Below the pieces are notes generated by a model. The model had not been told where the DNA came from. It did not search any database and saw only the letters and a list, made by a program, of their open reading frames with translations. From Cetobacterium sp050033475 (GTDB lineage Bacteria; Fusobacteriota; Fusobacteriia; Fusobacteriales; Fusobacteriaceae): a stretch of DNA of 64,000 nucleotides. Each line of letters starts with the position of its first letter. The first letter of the stretch is position 1. A program made the position numbers and the translations under genes. Below, piece by piece: positions 15,088 to 24,512 of the stretch. The stretch covers positions 1,550,001 to 1,614,000 of the forward strand of contig NZ_CP188319.1 of NCBI RefSeq assembly GCF_050033475.1, read 5' to 3'.

Positions 15088-16764
15088 TTGAAACATACAA
15101 ATTACAAATTTTTAATTTTAGGACTATCTGCCTTGGCAATAAGCTCATCTTCATTTGCTCAGAATGCCCTATCTGCTTCAAATATTTATGAAAAAGTTGC
15201 TTTATCCAATCAAGATCAAATAGTTAAACTAGAAAAAGAAAATAATGAACTTAAAAAAACTTTAGCAAGTCATAAAAAAATTATTAAGACAAAACAAAAT
15301 AGAGCTCAACATTATAAACATAGCTTAACCTATGAAATTGGTTCGACTAGAGAAGAAACTCAAAAGAAACAGGACGCAATTTTAAATGAAATTAGAACCT
15401 TACAAAAAGAAAAAAGTGAAATGAATTTAAAGCTTAATTCCAATGAGGAATTAATTGAGAAATTAAAAAAGGAACCTATTATTGTTCCACCTAAACCAGC
15501 GGTTATTCCTGAAGTTCCTAAAGTTGAACCTATTAAACCTATTGCAGTTCCTAAAGAGGCCCCTGTTGAAGTGGTTCCCCCACCTATTAACATTCCTCCT
15601 TTAGATGCTATTCCACCTCTTGCTATGGGAAATCCCTATGAAGAACCTGGAGAATTTGTTGATGAAATACTAGAGATTAATTTACCTCCTATTGAAGAGG
15701 AAATTGAAGAAGAAGAAATTCCTGATCATCCTCTATATTCTCTTTTTGCAAAACATAATGTTATAGATATTGCAGATAGTATTGGAGAAGCTGGAGAAAT
15801 ACCAAAACTTAATGAAACACCTGGAGATTACAATAAACTTATTGAAAAATTTAAAAGTTTAAAAAATAATACTCCATACACAGAAAGTCTTAAATCTTCC
15901 TTGGAAAATATAAAATTATTTGAAAGTAATATGGTTTTAAAAGAAACTTCTAAGGAAAATCAATGGATTGCTGGAGGAAAGATAATTTCAAATCATAGTA
16001 AAAATAAATCTAAGATTTCTACTAATAACTATGGTGCCATAGGTTCTGTGGAATATGGATTAGGAAATGAAACTTCCCTTGGATTTTCCCTTGGAGGAAG
16101 TAATAGTTCTTCATCTTTAAAAAATAATAGTTCATTAAAGGGAACTTCTCTATATTTGGGAACATACCTTAAAAAGAATTTTAATAAAATAAAAACAACA
16201 ACTGGAATGGGTTATCAACTTTCAGATTTAAAATCAAAAAGAGATAATAATTCCAAGAGTTTTAGACAAAATGGTTACAACCTTTTCTCAGAGGTTGGAT
16301 ATACTGTAGATTTTTCTGAAACTTTCCATATGGAACCTAAAATGAGATTGAGCTATTTCCATATTTCTCAAGATGCCATAAAAGAAAATTATAACAGTGA
16401 ATCAATTGCTATGTCTGTTAAAAAAGCTCAACAGAAAAATCTAACTCTTTTCCTAGGAAGTAATTTTACTAAGGATAGCTATTTTAAAAATGGAAAACTT
16501 TCCACTGGATTAACATTTGGAGTTACAAATAATCTTGGAAATAGAAATATTTCTGCCACAGGTAATATCCTTGGAAAAAATAGTTCTGGAAGAAACTTTA
16601 AACTTGAAAGTGAAAAGTTATCAAAAATCAATGGTATTACTGGAATCAATCTACAGTTTGAAACTAATTATAATGTAACCTATGAAGCTGGTGTTCAAGG
16701 AGCATTTGGAAATAATTCAAATAAAAATTTACAATTTAATATCGGTGGAACATATAAGTTTTAA
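15088..16764 (+). CDS. Autotransporter-barrel outer-membrane protein with coiled-coil and Pro-rich passenger
   Basis: The 558-residue protein starts at TTG after GGGAGGG. A signal peptide (1-24, cut after SFA) precedes a coiled coil (about 35-130, KLEKENNELKKTLASHKKII). A Pro/Val/Ile-rich linker (about 132-180, VPPKPAVIPEVPKVEPIKPI) and an acidic segment (EEEIEEEEIPD without its first E) follow, then a beta-barrel (about 290-558) with alternating strands ending in GGTYKF. The terminal Phe is the outer-membrane assembly signal. The short passenger has no enzyme motif. Similar proteins are common in fusobacteria; a structural role spanning the periplasm is possible. Function unknown. Confidence 0.75.
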   Translation: MKHTNYKFLILGLSALAISSSSFAQNALSASNIYEKVALSNQDQIVKLEKENNELKKTLASHKKIIKTKQNRAQHYKHSLTYEIGSTREETQKKQDAILNEIRTLQKEKSEMNLKLNSNEELIEKLKKEPIIVPPKPAVIPEVPKVEPIKPIAVPKEAPVEVVPPPINIPPLDAIPPLAMGNPYEEPGEFVDEILEINLPPIEEEIEEEEIPDHPLYSLFAKHNVIDIADSIGEAGEIPKLNETPGDYNKLIEKFKSLKNNTPYTESLKSSLENIKLFESNMVLKETSKENQWIAGGKIISNHSKNKSKISTNNYGAIGSVEYGLGNETSLGFSLGGSNSSSSLKNNSSLKGTSLYLGTYLKKNFNKIKTTTGMGYQLSDLKSKRDNNSKSFRQNGYNLFSEVGYTVDFSETFHMEPKMRLSYFHISQDAIKENYNSESIAMSVKKAQQKNLTLFLGSNFTKDSYFKNGKLSTGLTFGVTNNLGNRNISATGNILGKNSSGRNFKLESEKLSKINGITGINLQFETNYNVTYEAGVQGAFGNNSNKNLQFNIGGTYKF

Positions 16765-16770
16765 TTTTCT

Positions 16771-16809
16771 AGAAGCTGAAACTGAATATAGTTTTAGCTT
16801 CTTTTTTTT
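16771..16809 (+). terminator. Terminator after the autotransporter gene
   Basis: AGAAGCTGAAAC pairs with GTTTTAGCTTCT (one mismatch) and is followed by T8. Confidence 0.85.
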
Positions 16810-16943
16810 GTAAAATTTAAAAATATATAATCTTTATGTATGCAATATGTTACATATATATTTTGAAATATACAACTTTTTGCTTGTTTTTTGATTTTTT
16901 CCAAGTATACTGTTATTGAAAAGTGTTTTAATTATATTACATA

Positions 16944-16953
16944 CTGTATACAA
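16944..16953. promoter_or_regulatory. Possible GntR-type operator CTGTATACAA
   Basis: This matches 9 of 10 bases of the palindrome at 36-45. It lies about 60 bases upstream of the 109-residue secreted protein gene and 470 bases upstream of gldA. It may equally be an AT-rich promoter element (TATACA). Confidence 0.2.
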
Positions 16954-17011
16954 TTAGTTTAATTTATTCAGCAATCTGTACAAAATACCTATATTTTAAT
17001 GGAGGCATCCT

Positions 17012-17341
17012 ATGAAATACATAACTATATTCTTTTTTATAATTTATACATCTTTTGCTAGCACTACGATCCCATTTACTGTCAAATGCACAGTTTTAAA
17101 AAAGACATCCTCCATTATTATCAAATCTGAAAATAATATTCATAAAGTTCAACTGATAAATCCTCATTCTAAGAATGAAATTTATTTAATAAAATCCGAT
17201 CAGGATATAAAAATTATCGATTTAAAACCATATAAAAAATTATTAATTACAATCAAAAGCTCAAAAGTTCAAGCACTTAGAGTTTTCAATATAAAAAATA
17301 AAAAATTAAAACCAATCTATGCTTTTCAAGATTTTGATTAA
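17012..17341 (+). CDS. Small secreted protein, 109 residues (paralogue of 19758-20090)
   Basis: GGAGG stands seven bases before the ATG. A signal peptide (about 1-16, cut after SFA) is followed by about 93 residues predicted as beta-strands: PFTVKCTVLKKTSS, ENNIHKVQLINPHSKNEIYL, IKSDQDIKI, KPIYAFQDFD. The second paralogue, 2.4 kb away, shares IKC/VKC, ENN.H.VQL.NP, IYL.KSD and L.KPI..F.DF. The single Cys excludes an internal disulphide. I do not recognise the family. A periplasmic or surface role is inferred from the signal peptide. Confidence 0.7.
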   Translation: MKYITIFFFIIYTSFASTTIPFTVKCTVLKKTSSIIIKSENNIHKVQLINPHSKNEIYLIKSDQDIKIIDLKPYKKLLITIKSSKVQALRVFNIKNKKLKPIYAFQDFD

Positions 17342-17422
17342 GGTTTTTAAGAAAAAAGGAAGTCCTAGAAAATCCTAGAAGAATAAAATCATAACAATAA
17401 TAATTCTGGAGGTATAAATATT

Positions 17423-18499
17423 ATGGAAAGTATTATTTTATCACCTAGCAAGTATATTCAAGGACCGGGAGCTTTAAAAAATATTGGAAAATATGCCGAT
17501 AAAAACTCCTTTGTTATTGCCGATGAATTTGTTATGAACCTTACCAAGGACATCATTGAGGAAAGTTTTAAGGACCAGGAATTAGAAGTTCACTTTGAAC
17601 AATTTTATGGAGAATGTTCAAAGGTTGAAATTCACCGATTACAGGGAATTTTAAAAAAAATCAAACCAAAAATTGTCATTGGAGTTGGTGGTGGTAAAAC
17701 CTTAGATACTGCCAAGGCTCTTGCATATCATTGTAAGTTACCAGTGTTGGTTGTTCCAACCATTGCATCTACAGATGCCCCTTGCAGTGCTCTTTCTGTA
17801 CTTTATACTGAAAAAGGTGTTTTTGATGAATATCTACTTCTTCCAGAAAATCCAAATATGGTTCTTATGGATACAGATATAATTGCCAAGGCCCCTCCTA
17901 GACTTTTAGCCAGTGGAATGGGAGATGCCCTTGCCACATATTTCGAAGCCAGAGCCTGTGAAAAATCAGGAGCCCTAAATATGGGTGGAGGTCTTCCAAC
18001 TAAGGCTGCTCTTACCCTAGCAAAACTTTGCTATGATACTCTTTTATCCGAGGGGGAAAAGGCAATGTTAGCTGCTCAAAAGGGAGTTTGTACCAAGGCC
18101 GTTGAAAATATAATTGAGGCCAACACCTATTTAAGCGGTATTGGTTTTGAAAGTGGTGGATTAGCAGCAGCCCACGCCATTCATAATGGTCTTACTGCCA
18201 TTGAAGAATGCCATCATTTGTACCATGGAGAAAAGGTTGCCTTTGGAACTTTAGTACAACTTTTCTTAGAAAATGCTCCTATGGAAGAAATTGATGATGT
18301 AATGTTTTTTTGTAAAAATATAGGTCTTCCAACTTCCCTTGAGGATATGGGAGTTACAGATATTTCCAAGGAAAAACTTATGGCTGTGGCTGAACTTGCC
18401 TGTGCTCCAGGAGAAACTATACACAATATGCCATTTGAAATTACTCCGGAAAAAGTCTATGGTGCCCTATTGGCCGCAGATAACTACGGATCCTATTAA
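17423..18499 (+). CDS. gldA: Glycerol dehydrogenase
   Basis: This 358-residue cytosolic NAD-dependent iron/zinc-type alcohol dehydrogenase interconverts glycerol and dihydroxyacetone. The NAD-binding GVGGGKTLD (87-95), PTIASTDAPCSALSV and the metal ligands Asp168 (GMGD), His251 (AAHAIHNG) and His268 (YHGEKV) all match GldA. Spacing of the ligands equals that of E. coli GldA. TGGAGG precedes the ATG. The gene is single, with no dihydroxyacetone kinase beside it. A terminator follows and also serves the convergent amidase gene. Confidence 0.95.
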   Translation: MESIILSPSKYIQGPGALKNIGKYADKNSFVIADEFVMNLTKDIIEESFKDQELEVHFEQFYGECSKVEIHRLQGILKKIKPKIVIGVGGGKTLDTAKALAYHCKLPVLVVPTIASTDAPCSALSVLYTEKGVFDEYLLLPENPNMVLMDTDIIAKAPPRLLASGMGDALATYFEARACEKSGALNMGGGLPTKAALTLAKLCYDTLLSEGEKAMLAAQKGVCTKAVENIIEANTYLSGIGFESGGLAAAHAIHNGLTAIEECHHLYHGEKVAFGTLVQLFLENAPMEEIDDVMFFCKNIGLPTSLEDMGVTDISKEKLMAVAELACAPGETIHNMPFEITPEKVYGALLAADNYGSY

Positions 18500-18514
18500 A
18501 TATAATTATAAAAG

Positions 18515-18545
18515 AAAAAGGAAGAGATTTTTTTCTCTTCCTTTT
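18515..18545. terminator. Bidirectional terminator between gldA and the amidase gene
   Basis: AAAAAGGAAGAGA pairs with TCTCTTCCTTTT around a T-rich loop, with A's on one side and T's on the other, so it acts in both directions. Confidence 0.8.
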
Positions 18546-18554
18546 ACATTATTT

Positions 18555-19640
18555 CTATATAATTACATTCTCTATATTCTCTTCCTTCTTCTTATCTAAA
18601 GGTAGAACTTTTATTTCCTTCTTATTAAAATCTATTGTTTTTAAATCTATTTTTCTAATTTGACTATTAAACATTGTTTTATAATAGAAAATCATATTTT
18701 TCTGATCAGATGCCGCTGTCCATTGAGTAGCACTTTGTAAATCAGAAGGTATATGTTCCTTACTTCCATACTCTATTCCAATTGGAATATCAAAATTATT
18801 TAAAATATGGAAGGCCTGTTTCATCATTTGATTTTCATTTTCAAATACAGGAGCTGAATTCACATAGAAAGCCGCCCTCACAAATCTTGAAGGTGGAGTA
18901 ATATCCCCTGGTAATCCAAGCATTCCACTTCCCGCTCCAAATTGCATTAACTTATCATTTCCCAGTTCATAGCTAGGAGAATTTCCTGGTCTTAAATTTA
19001 CATAGTTATTTAAATTAGTCATTTGCCATGAGTAATCAGGGGAATTTGTAATTACTCCCACAGTGTTTTTATATATTTTAACCTCTCCATTGTTAACTAT
19101 TTCAACTACAATTACATTTCCAAATCTATCTGCAACTCTCCAATGACCAGTAGGTGCCGCCTCTCCATTGAAATATGCCACAGGAACAACTTTCACTTTC
19201 TTCAATGCCGCTTCAACTTCATCTACAGTTTCAAAACTAGTTAAAAACCACTTTGTAAGTTCCATATCCATAATTGATTCCTTAGCTTCCTTAGGATTAT
19301 ATTTATGTAAACTTCCATATCTTGTGAAATAAAATACCCCAGCATTTAGTCCCTTTTCATTGATTCCCTCTCCAATAAATCCATCATTTACAAGAGATAT
19401 TCCCACTGCTCCATATTTTCCCTTCCATTTAAATCCTTTTCCCTTATCCGGTGTATATGATTGAAATTCCATATCTCTAGGAATTACTATTACATTACTT
19501 TGAAGTTCATTTTCTCCCCACTCTATTGTTCTAGCCTGCAAAGGTGCCCCTGTTTTATCCTTCAATGATATTCCTGTACATGCCTCTGCCTTAATATTTA
19601 ATAAATTTAAAAGGCACACTGCCACTATTATCTTTTTCAT
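18555..19640 (-). CDS. Exported linear-amide C-N hydrolase (choloylglycine hydrolase / penicillin V acylase family)
   Basis: This 361-residue Ntn-hydrolase has a signal peptide (1-20) ending in KAEA, so that cleavage would expose Cys21 (CTGISL) as the N-terminal nucleophile. The family's Arg is Arg37 in ARTIEW. The bile-salt-hydrolase Asp position is Glu40, as in Gram-negative penicillin V acylase-type members. ITNSPDYSWQM holds the conserved Asn, and TPPSRFVRA the conserved Arg. Export is typical of the Gram-negative cluster; Gram-positive bile salt hydrolases are cytosolic. The substrate may be conjugated bile salts, N-acyl homoserine lactones or penicillin V. AGGAGG precedes the start. Confidence 0.88.
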   Translation of the reverse strand: MKKIIVAVCLLNLLNIKAEACTGISLKDKTGAPLQARTIEWGENELQSNVIVIPRDMEFQSYTPDKGKGFKWKGKYGAVGISLVNDGFIGEGINEKGLNAGVFYFTRYGSLHKYNPKEAKESIMDMELTKWFLTSFETVDEVEAALKKVKVVPVAYFNGEAAPTGHWRVADRFGNVIVVEIVNNGEVKIYKNTVGVITNSPDYSWQMTNLNNYVNLRPGNSPSYELGNDKLMQFGAGSGMLGLPGDITPPSRFVRAAFYVNSAPVFENENQMMKQAFHILNNFDIPIGIEYGSKEHIPSDLQSATQWTAASDQKNMIFYYKTMFNSQIRKIDLKTIDFNKKEIKVLPLDKKKEENIENVII

Positions 19641-19757
19641 TTCTCCTCCTAATTCTAAGTACTTCTTCCATTATATCAAAAAAATCCCTTGAAGGAAAAA
19701 ATAAAATTTTTTTTAATATTATACTAATCTTAATATCATTTTTTCTGGGAGGTTTCT

Positions 19758-20090
19758 ATGAAATTTATTTTCTTTTTTATAATTTCACTTTACTCCTATT
19801 GTACTGAAAATTCTACTCCCCTTGAAATCAAATGTAATATTATCAATTCTAAAACATCTATTGTTACATCCCTTGAAAATAATTTTCATAGGGTACAGCT
19901 TATGAATCCTACAGAAAATTTTAAAATTTATCTTTTAAAGTCTGACCTAGATAGAAAGTTAGTTAAAATTTCTGCTCAAAATAAAATGTCCCTGGTGATT
20001 AAAAGTTCCACCAGAGACAATCTTAAAATTTATTCTATTACAAATAATACTCTAAAGCCCATTAATATCTTTGAAGATTTTTTCAATTAA
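19758..20090 (+). CDS. Small secreted protein, 110 residues (paralogue of 17012-17341)
   Basis: GGGAGG precedes the ATG. The signal peptide (about 1-15) is followed by a beta-rich domain: PLEIKCNIINSKTS, ENNFHRVQLMNPTENFKIYL, LKSDLDRK, SLVIKSSTRDNLKIYSI, LKPINIFEDFFN. It is collinear over the full length with the 109-residue protein at 17012. Its last four bases overlap the end of the convergent giant pilus-operon gene. It has its own start between two divergent promoters (shared upstream region with the amidase). Family and function unknown. Confidence 0.7.
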   Translation: MKFIFFFIISLYSYCTENSTPLEIKCNIINSKTSIVTSLENNFHRVQLMNPTENFKIYLLKSDLDRKLVKISAQNKMSLVIKSSTRDNLKIYSITNNTLKPINIFEDFFN

Positions 20091-23000
20091 TCTCTTACTT
20101 CTATGGTTACTTCCACAGCTCCCACATAATCCCCAGGTATAGTTTCTGAGGGAACATCTAATTTTCCTAAAATATTTAATAGGAATTTATTTTTTCCCTC
20201 TTCATTTAGATGAACTTCCTCTATAGTACTTTGCAACTTTTTATCTCCCTTAAACAAAATTGGATTATAATTATCCAAGGTCACCTTAAGTGCATTTTTA
20301 TCTATATTTGGAGAAGTTCTAAAACTTAGGAATCCTCTTCCTTTGATATTCCCTTGCCCACTTAGAACTTTTCCAAAATCTATATTTTCCTTTCCGTCTA
20401 TTATAATCCAACTTGGTTCTGAAACAATATTTAACTCATACTCCATAACTTCAATATTATTTCTTTCTACCTCTATTTCCAATTCAACATTTTTTCTAAT
20501 AAATTCCTGATTTTTTTTAAATCTTAATTCCATATTTCCCTCTATCACAGAGAAATATAAGCTTCCATTTTCTGAAACAAGTTCCCTCTCCTCTAAATTT
20601 CCTTTATTACCTATAACTCCTTGGAATATTATCCTGTCTTCTAAAGAAATTTTTATTCTATCATTCATTTCCATTTTCAAAGGTGCACTTCCAGAAATTT
20701 TTGATAAATTTATTCCCCTTGGATTAATAATCAAGGAACTTTTAATATCTTTTTTATCCAAAGTTGTACTATTAAATCTTATTCTAGTTCCTGCCACATA
20801 GTCTCCTAGAATTTCAAGAGTACTTTCTCCTTCCAATTCCCTATCATTTTTAATAGTTATTTTTTCTAGAATATTCTTAAAATATTTATTTCTTCCAATT
20901 CTTAAAATATATTCATTTTCATTTAAATCCACAGTATAATTTCTATTTCCAGAATTTACAAAACTTAAATAAACTTTTCCTATATCTTTCTTATCATTGA
21001 AATAATTTATTTCATTTCCTTGATAATCTTTTATAATTATTTTTCCATTATAATTTCTTCCCGATTCATCCTTAATTACCAATTTATTATTCCCCTCTAT
21101 TCTAAGACCTATTTCGTCTTTTAAATCTCCCTGGGAAATTTTTGTAATTTCAAAATTATAATTTTTTAAATTTATCTCTCCCAAATAAATTTCATTTTTA
21201 TTTCCTTTATTTTCACCCTTCTCCCATTGAACTTCTAAATTACCATTTACTTTTAAGGTATTAGAACTTCTATTCTCATCATAATAAATTATAGGATCAA
21301 ATTTTGGAAATTGAAATTGAAAAATATAATATTGATATATGGATTCTCCAGCTCCCACATAGTGCTTTATTATTAAAGAACCCTCTGTTTCTTCAAAATT
21401 CCATCTATTTAAGGATATAAAGGTTCTTTCATCATTTTTTCCATAACCTATATCCACAAGATTTCCATTTCCCACTGGTATATTTTTCCAATATCCTCCA
21501 CTTCCATTAGAACCAACTATTTTTCTTATTACTCCTCCATCTCCATCTATAATTTCCACATTATGTTTTTTCTGTCCATAGTCATAAGCCCTTATGTTAC
21601 CATTAAATATAACAGTTCTATTATAATCATAGTCCCTTGGACTATCCACATAGGATATATTTCCATTTTTTATGGCCATTACTCCACCTTTCAATAGTGG
21701 TTTCCCAGATAAAAACTCTATTTTTCCCATAGATGGTTCTATTTCCTTAGTTTTTATAATAACCCTTTCAATTAAAGAGCTTTTAAATTCCCTCCAATTA
21801 TTTGTCTCCCCTAGAGGGTCTCTATTTCCCTTAAAATATACCTCACATATCTCATTATTTTTCTCCATCAATTCATAGGTCACATTTCCACCATTTTTTA
21901 TAATTTTTTCATATTCCACTGGAGAAATTTTTAAAAATACCTCTCCTCCTTCTCCCATGGACATATCTTTACTTATATTCATTTCTATGGTGTCTTTTTT
22001 CCCATTTCTATCAAAGGATAAATCTACAGCTATTTTTTTATTTGGAACTCTATCCCTAGTGACCAATTGAAATTCTCTCCCTAAATACACCTTAGGATTT
22101 TCTGTGGAGTTTTGCCTTAGTATATCTGTATTCATTTGATAAAAATATACTTTTCCTAAACTTATTATTTTTCCCATATTATGATTTAATAACTCTGGAC
22201 TTACTTCCTCCTGTTTAATAATAAACTTTTCCAAGGAGGAATTATATTTATTAATCAATACCTCTGGATTAAATTGAGGTATATAGATAATATTTTCCTT
22301 AGATACTACTTTATTATAACCAACTCTATTTACACTTTTTAATCTATGCTCTCTATTTCTATTTTCTAATCTCATTTTTTTTATATGCATGGAATACATT
22401 CTATATCCAGAACTATCATACTCATACTTTAAACCATATTCTATTCCATCAAACCTAAATTTACTTCTATCACTTAAATAATCACTGGAATATATTTCTC
22501 TTTCATTTCCTAATATCTTAATTCCTGGATTTTGCTGTACCATAATATATTCAAAATGAGAAGATGTAAATTTTACACTTTGAATACCATTTATATTATC
22601 CTTATTTAAAGCTTTTCCTATCAATGGTAATCCCACTAAATTTCCACGAATTTTTTCTATGGATTCTTCCCAGTTGGAAAAAATACCCATTCTGGCAGGA
22701 ATATTAACTCTTCTTTTTCCTCTTCCATAAGTCACATTAAGTCCATATCCTGTAAAAAATTGTGCTGTTTTTGATGTATCTATATACCATTCATCACTTA
22801 TATAAAGACTTATTCTTTGAATGTAGTAGTTTACTCTTCCTTCTGAATCGCCATTTGTACTTCCACTTCCTGAATAATTCATTGGTCTATTGGAATACAA
22901 TTCATAGATCTTTCCATTTTCTCCAAATCTTTGTTCCACAGTATACATTTCCAGCTGTTCCATGGCTATATTATCTGTTATAAAATTATAAATAACTATA

Positions 23001-24076
23001 TCTGTAGGAATTTCCATATCAGTATTAAAATTTGCATATTCATAATATATTTGCCTTGCATTCTTTTTTATTCTAAAGTAGTCATCTATTTCTCTATTAT
23101 TAATATATAATTCAAACTCTATCTCCTGAAGAATCTTCCCATCTCTGGTTTCATGAATAACTTTAAATTTACTTAGTCCATCCCTTTTATTTATTTTTTC
23201 CAAAGAAAGCTCTATTCCCTCATATTCAGACCAAACTCTTACCTTAGCCTCATACCCTGGAATAGAAATTTTTGAATATTTATTTCTATTTAAATAGAAA
23301 CTTCCCTTATTATTCTCAAGGACCTTTGTATTTTTTTCTCCCTCTACTCTAATGACATCCCCATCATCAAAATCATAATTTAAAAATCTTCCTACCATAT
23401 CAAATGTAGAATAGGTATCTGATTTTTCTCTACCATATTCAGGAGCACTATCTTCAGAATTAGCTCTAATTATGAAGTTTCCATTAGAATTATTATCTTC
23501 TCTTATGATTAAATTTGTTACCCTATCTAAATCCTTTCCAAATAGCCAAACTTTAATTTTACTTCTTACTTGACTTTTCACATTTTTTTTTAGAAATTTT
23601 CCCTGGTAAACTTTTTTTAAATTATAATTCTCATCTAAAATTGCTACATATAATTTAGGACCTAAATTTTCATAGGAAATTTTTTTCTTTCCCCTCTCCT
23701 CTTTCCAATTTAGAATTTTAAAATTATTGTCCCCTTTATTTCTTAGATTATTTACATATTTCCTTCTAAAGGATCCATTATTTATCCAAGAGAGTTCCTC
23801 CTCACCTAAAAATATAACCTTGTCCTCTGAAATATTATTTTCCAAAGAAAAAAATATCAACCTTCTTACCTCATCTATTTCCATTGGTAACTCTGTGGTC
23901 TTTACTTTTTTTACCTTTAATTTAATCCTTGCATCTTCTTTTCTTCTTTTCAAAGCTTTTATTTCTTTAACAGGTTTTTGGGGATTCTCCCTTATAATCT
24001 CATGAGGTATCTCTCTTTCCCCAAGAGCAGATAAGAATATAAAGCAAAAATATAAAATTATCTTTAATTTTTTCAT
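20087..24076 (-). CDS. Giant secreted protein of the pilus operon, probable tip adhesin (1329 residues)
   Basis: A signal peptide (1-19) is followed by a long beta-rich, charged, almost Cys-free protein. I recognise no enzyme or lectin motif. The last ~120 residues look like a pilin domain, ending PGDYVGAVEVTIEVRD; the preceding gene's product ends in a related GDYVGFVPMVIS and the 165-residue one in IVYMTIEVKE. Such alternating hydrophobic C-terminal strands are what chaperones and ushers bind. It starts with an ATGA overlap with the 145-residue gene and is the last gene of the operon. Size and position suggest a tip adhesin with an exceptionally long receptor-binding region. Inference from context. 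Confidence 0.65.
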   Translation of the reverse strand: MKKLKIILYFCFIFLSALGEREIPHEIIRENPQKPVKEIKALKRRKEDARIKLKVKKVKTTELPMEIDEVRRLIFFSLENNISEDKVIFLGEEELSWINNGSFRRKYVNNLRNKGDNNFKILNWKEERGKKKISYENLGPKLYVAILDENYNLKKVYQGKFLKKNVKSQVRSKIKVWLFGKDLDRVTNLIIREDNNSNGNFIIRANSEDSAPEYGREKSDTYSTFDMVGRFLNYDFDDGDVIRVEGEKNTKVLENNKGSFYLNRNKYSKISIPGYEAKVRVWSEYEGIELSLEKINKRDGLSKFKVIHETRDGKILQEIEFELYINNREIDDYFRIKKNARQIYYEYANFNTDMEIPTDIVIYNFITDNIAMEQLEMYTVEQRFGENGKIYELYSNRPMNYSGSGSTNGDSEGRVNYYIQRISLYISDEWYIDTSKTAQFFTGYGLNVTYGRGKRRVNIPARMGIFSNWEESIEKIRGNLVGLPLIGKALNKDNINGIQSVKFTSSHFEYIMVQQNPGIKILGNEREIYSSDYLSDRSKFRFDGIEYGLKYEYDSSGYRMYSMHIKKMRLENRNREHRLKSVNRVGYNKVVSKENIIYIPQFNPEVLINKYNSSLEKFIIKQEEVSPELLNHNMGKIISLGKVYFYQMNTDILRQNSTENPKVYLGREFQLVTRDRVPNKKIAVDLSFDRNGKKDTIEMNISKDMSMGEGGEVFLKISPVEYEKIIKNGGNVTYELMEKNNEICEVYFKGNRDPLGETNNWREFKSSLIERVIIKTKEIEPSMGKIEFLSGKPLLKGGVMAIKNGNISYVDSPRDYDYNRTVIFNGNIRAYDYGQKKHNVEIIDGDGGVIRKIVGSNGSGGYWKNIPVGNGNLVDIGYGKNDERTFISLNRWNFEETEGSLIIKHYVGAGESIYQYYIFQFQFPKFDPIIYYDENRSSNTLKVNGNLEVQWEKGENKGNKNEIYLGEINLKNYNFEITKISQGDLKDEIGLRIEGNNKLVIKDESGRNYNGKIIIKDYQGNEINYFNDKKDIGKVYLSFVNSGNRNYTVDLNENEYILRIGRNKYFKNILEKITIKNDRELEGESTLEILGDYVAGTRIRFNSTTLDKKDIKSSLIINPRGINLSKISGSAPLKMEMNDRIKISLEDRIIFQGVIGNKGNLEERELVSENGSLYFSVIEGNMELRFKKNQEFIRKNVELEIEVERNNIEVMEYELNIVSEPSWIIIDGKENIDFGKVLSGQGNIKGRGFLSFRTSPNIDKNALKVTLDNYNPILFKGDKKLQSTIEEVHLNEEGKNKFLLNILGKLDVPSETIPGDYVGAVEVTIEVRD

Positions 24077-24510
24077 TTCATCACTCTTCCATACTGAGAA
24101 ATTACCATTGGAACAAATCCTACATAATCTCCCTCAATAATAGCAGCCTCCTCTCCCTTATCTAACTTTCTCTTATCTAAAATTGCATATAATTTCACCT
24201 GCTGAATTTTATTTTTTATTATTATTTCCCTATCTCTATTTTCCAATTGATATTTCTCAATCTCTATCCATTTTTTTCTATTGGTCATAAGTCCCTTCTC
24301 TGGAAAATTAAAAACTAATTTTTTTCCCAGGTCCTCCTTTAAATTATCCGTAGTAATTTCTATTATCCCAACTCCCACAGCTATATTTTTTCCTATTTCT
24401 TCATTAACAACATCATCAAATCTAATAGGTTCAAAAATTTTTATTTTTATTTCACCAGGAGCTAAGATTCCAATTATGAAAAATAAAATTATATATTTAA
24501 TCTTTCCCAT
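24073..24510 (-). CDS. Minor pilus subunit-like protein, 145 residues
   Basis: Signal peptide (about 1-18), then a beta-rich domain (IKIKIFEPIRFDDVVNEEIG, KKLVFNFPEKGLM) ending GDYVGFVPMVISQYGRVMK, a pilin-like C-terminal strand shared with the giant downstream protein. It starts two bases after the 165-residue gene and overlaps the next by ATGA. Probably a minor subunit or adaptor. No firm family. Confidence 0.6.
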   Translation of the reverse strand: MGKIKYIILFFIIGILAPGEIKIKIFEPIRFDDVVNEEIGKNIAVGVGIIEITTDNLKEDLGKKLVFNFPEKGLMTNRKKWIEIEKYQLENRDREIIIKNKIQQVKLYAILDKRKLDKGEEAAIIEGDYVGFVPMVISQYGRVMK

Positions 24511-24512
24511 TT

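Noticed and set aside
16810..17011. Possible riboswitch in the leader before the 109-residue secreted protein
   Set aside because: The region is AT-rich with small palindromes only; no conserved aptamer core was found.
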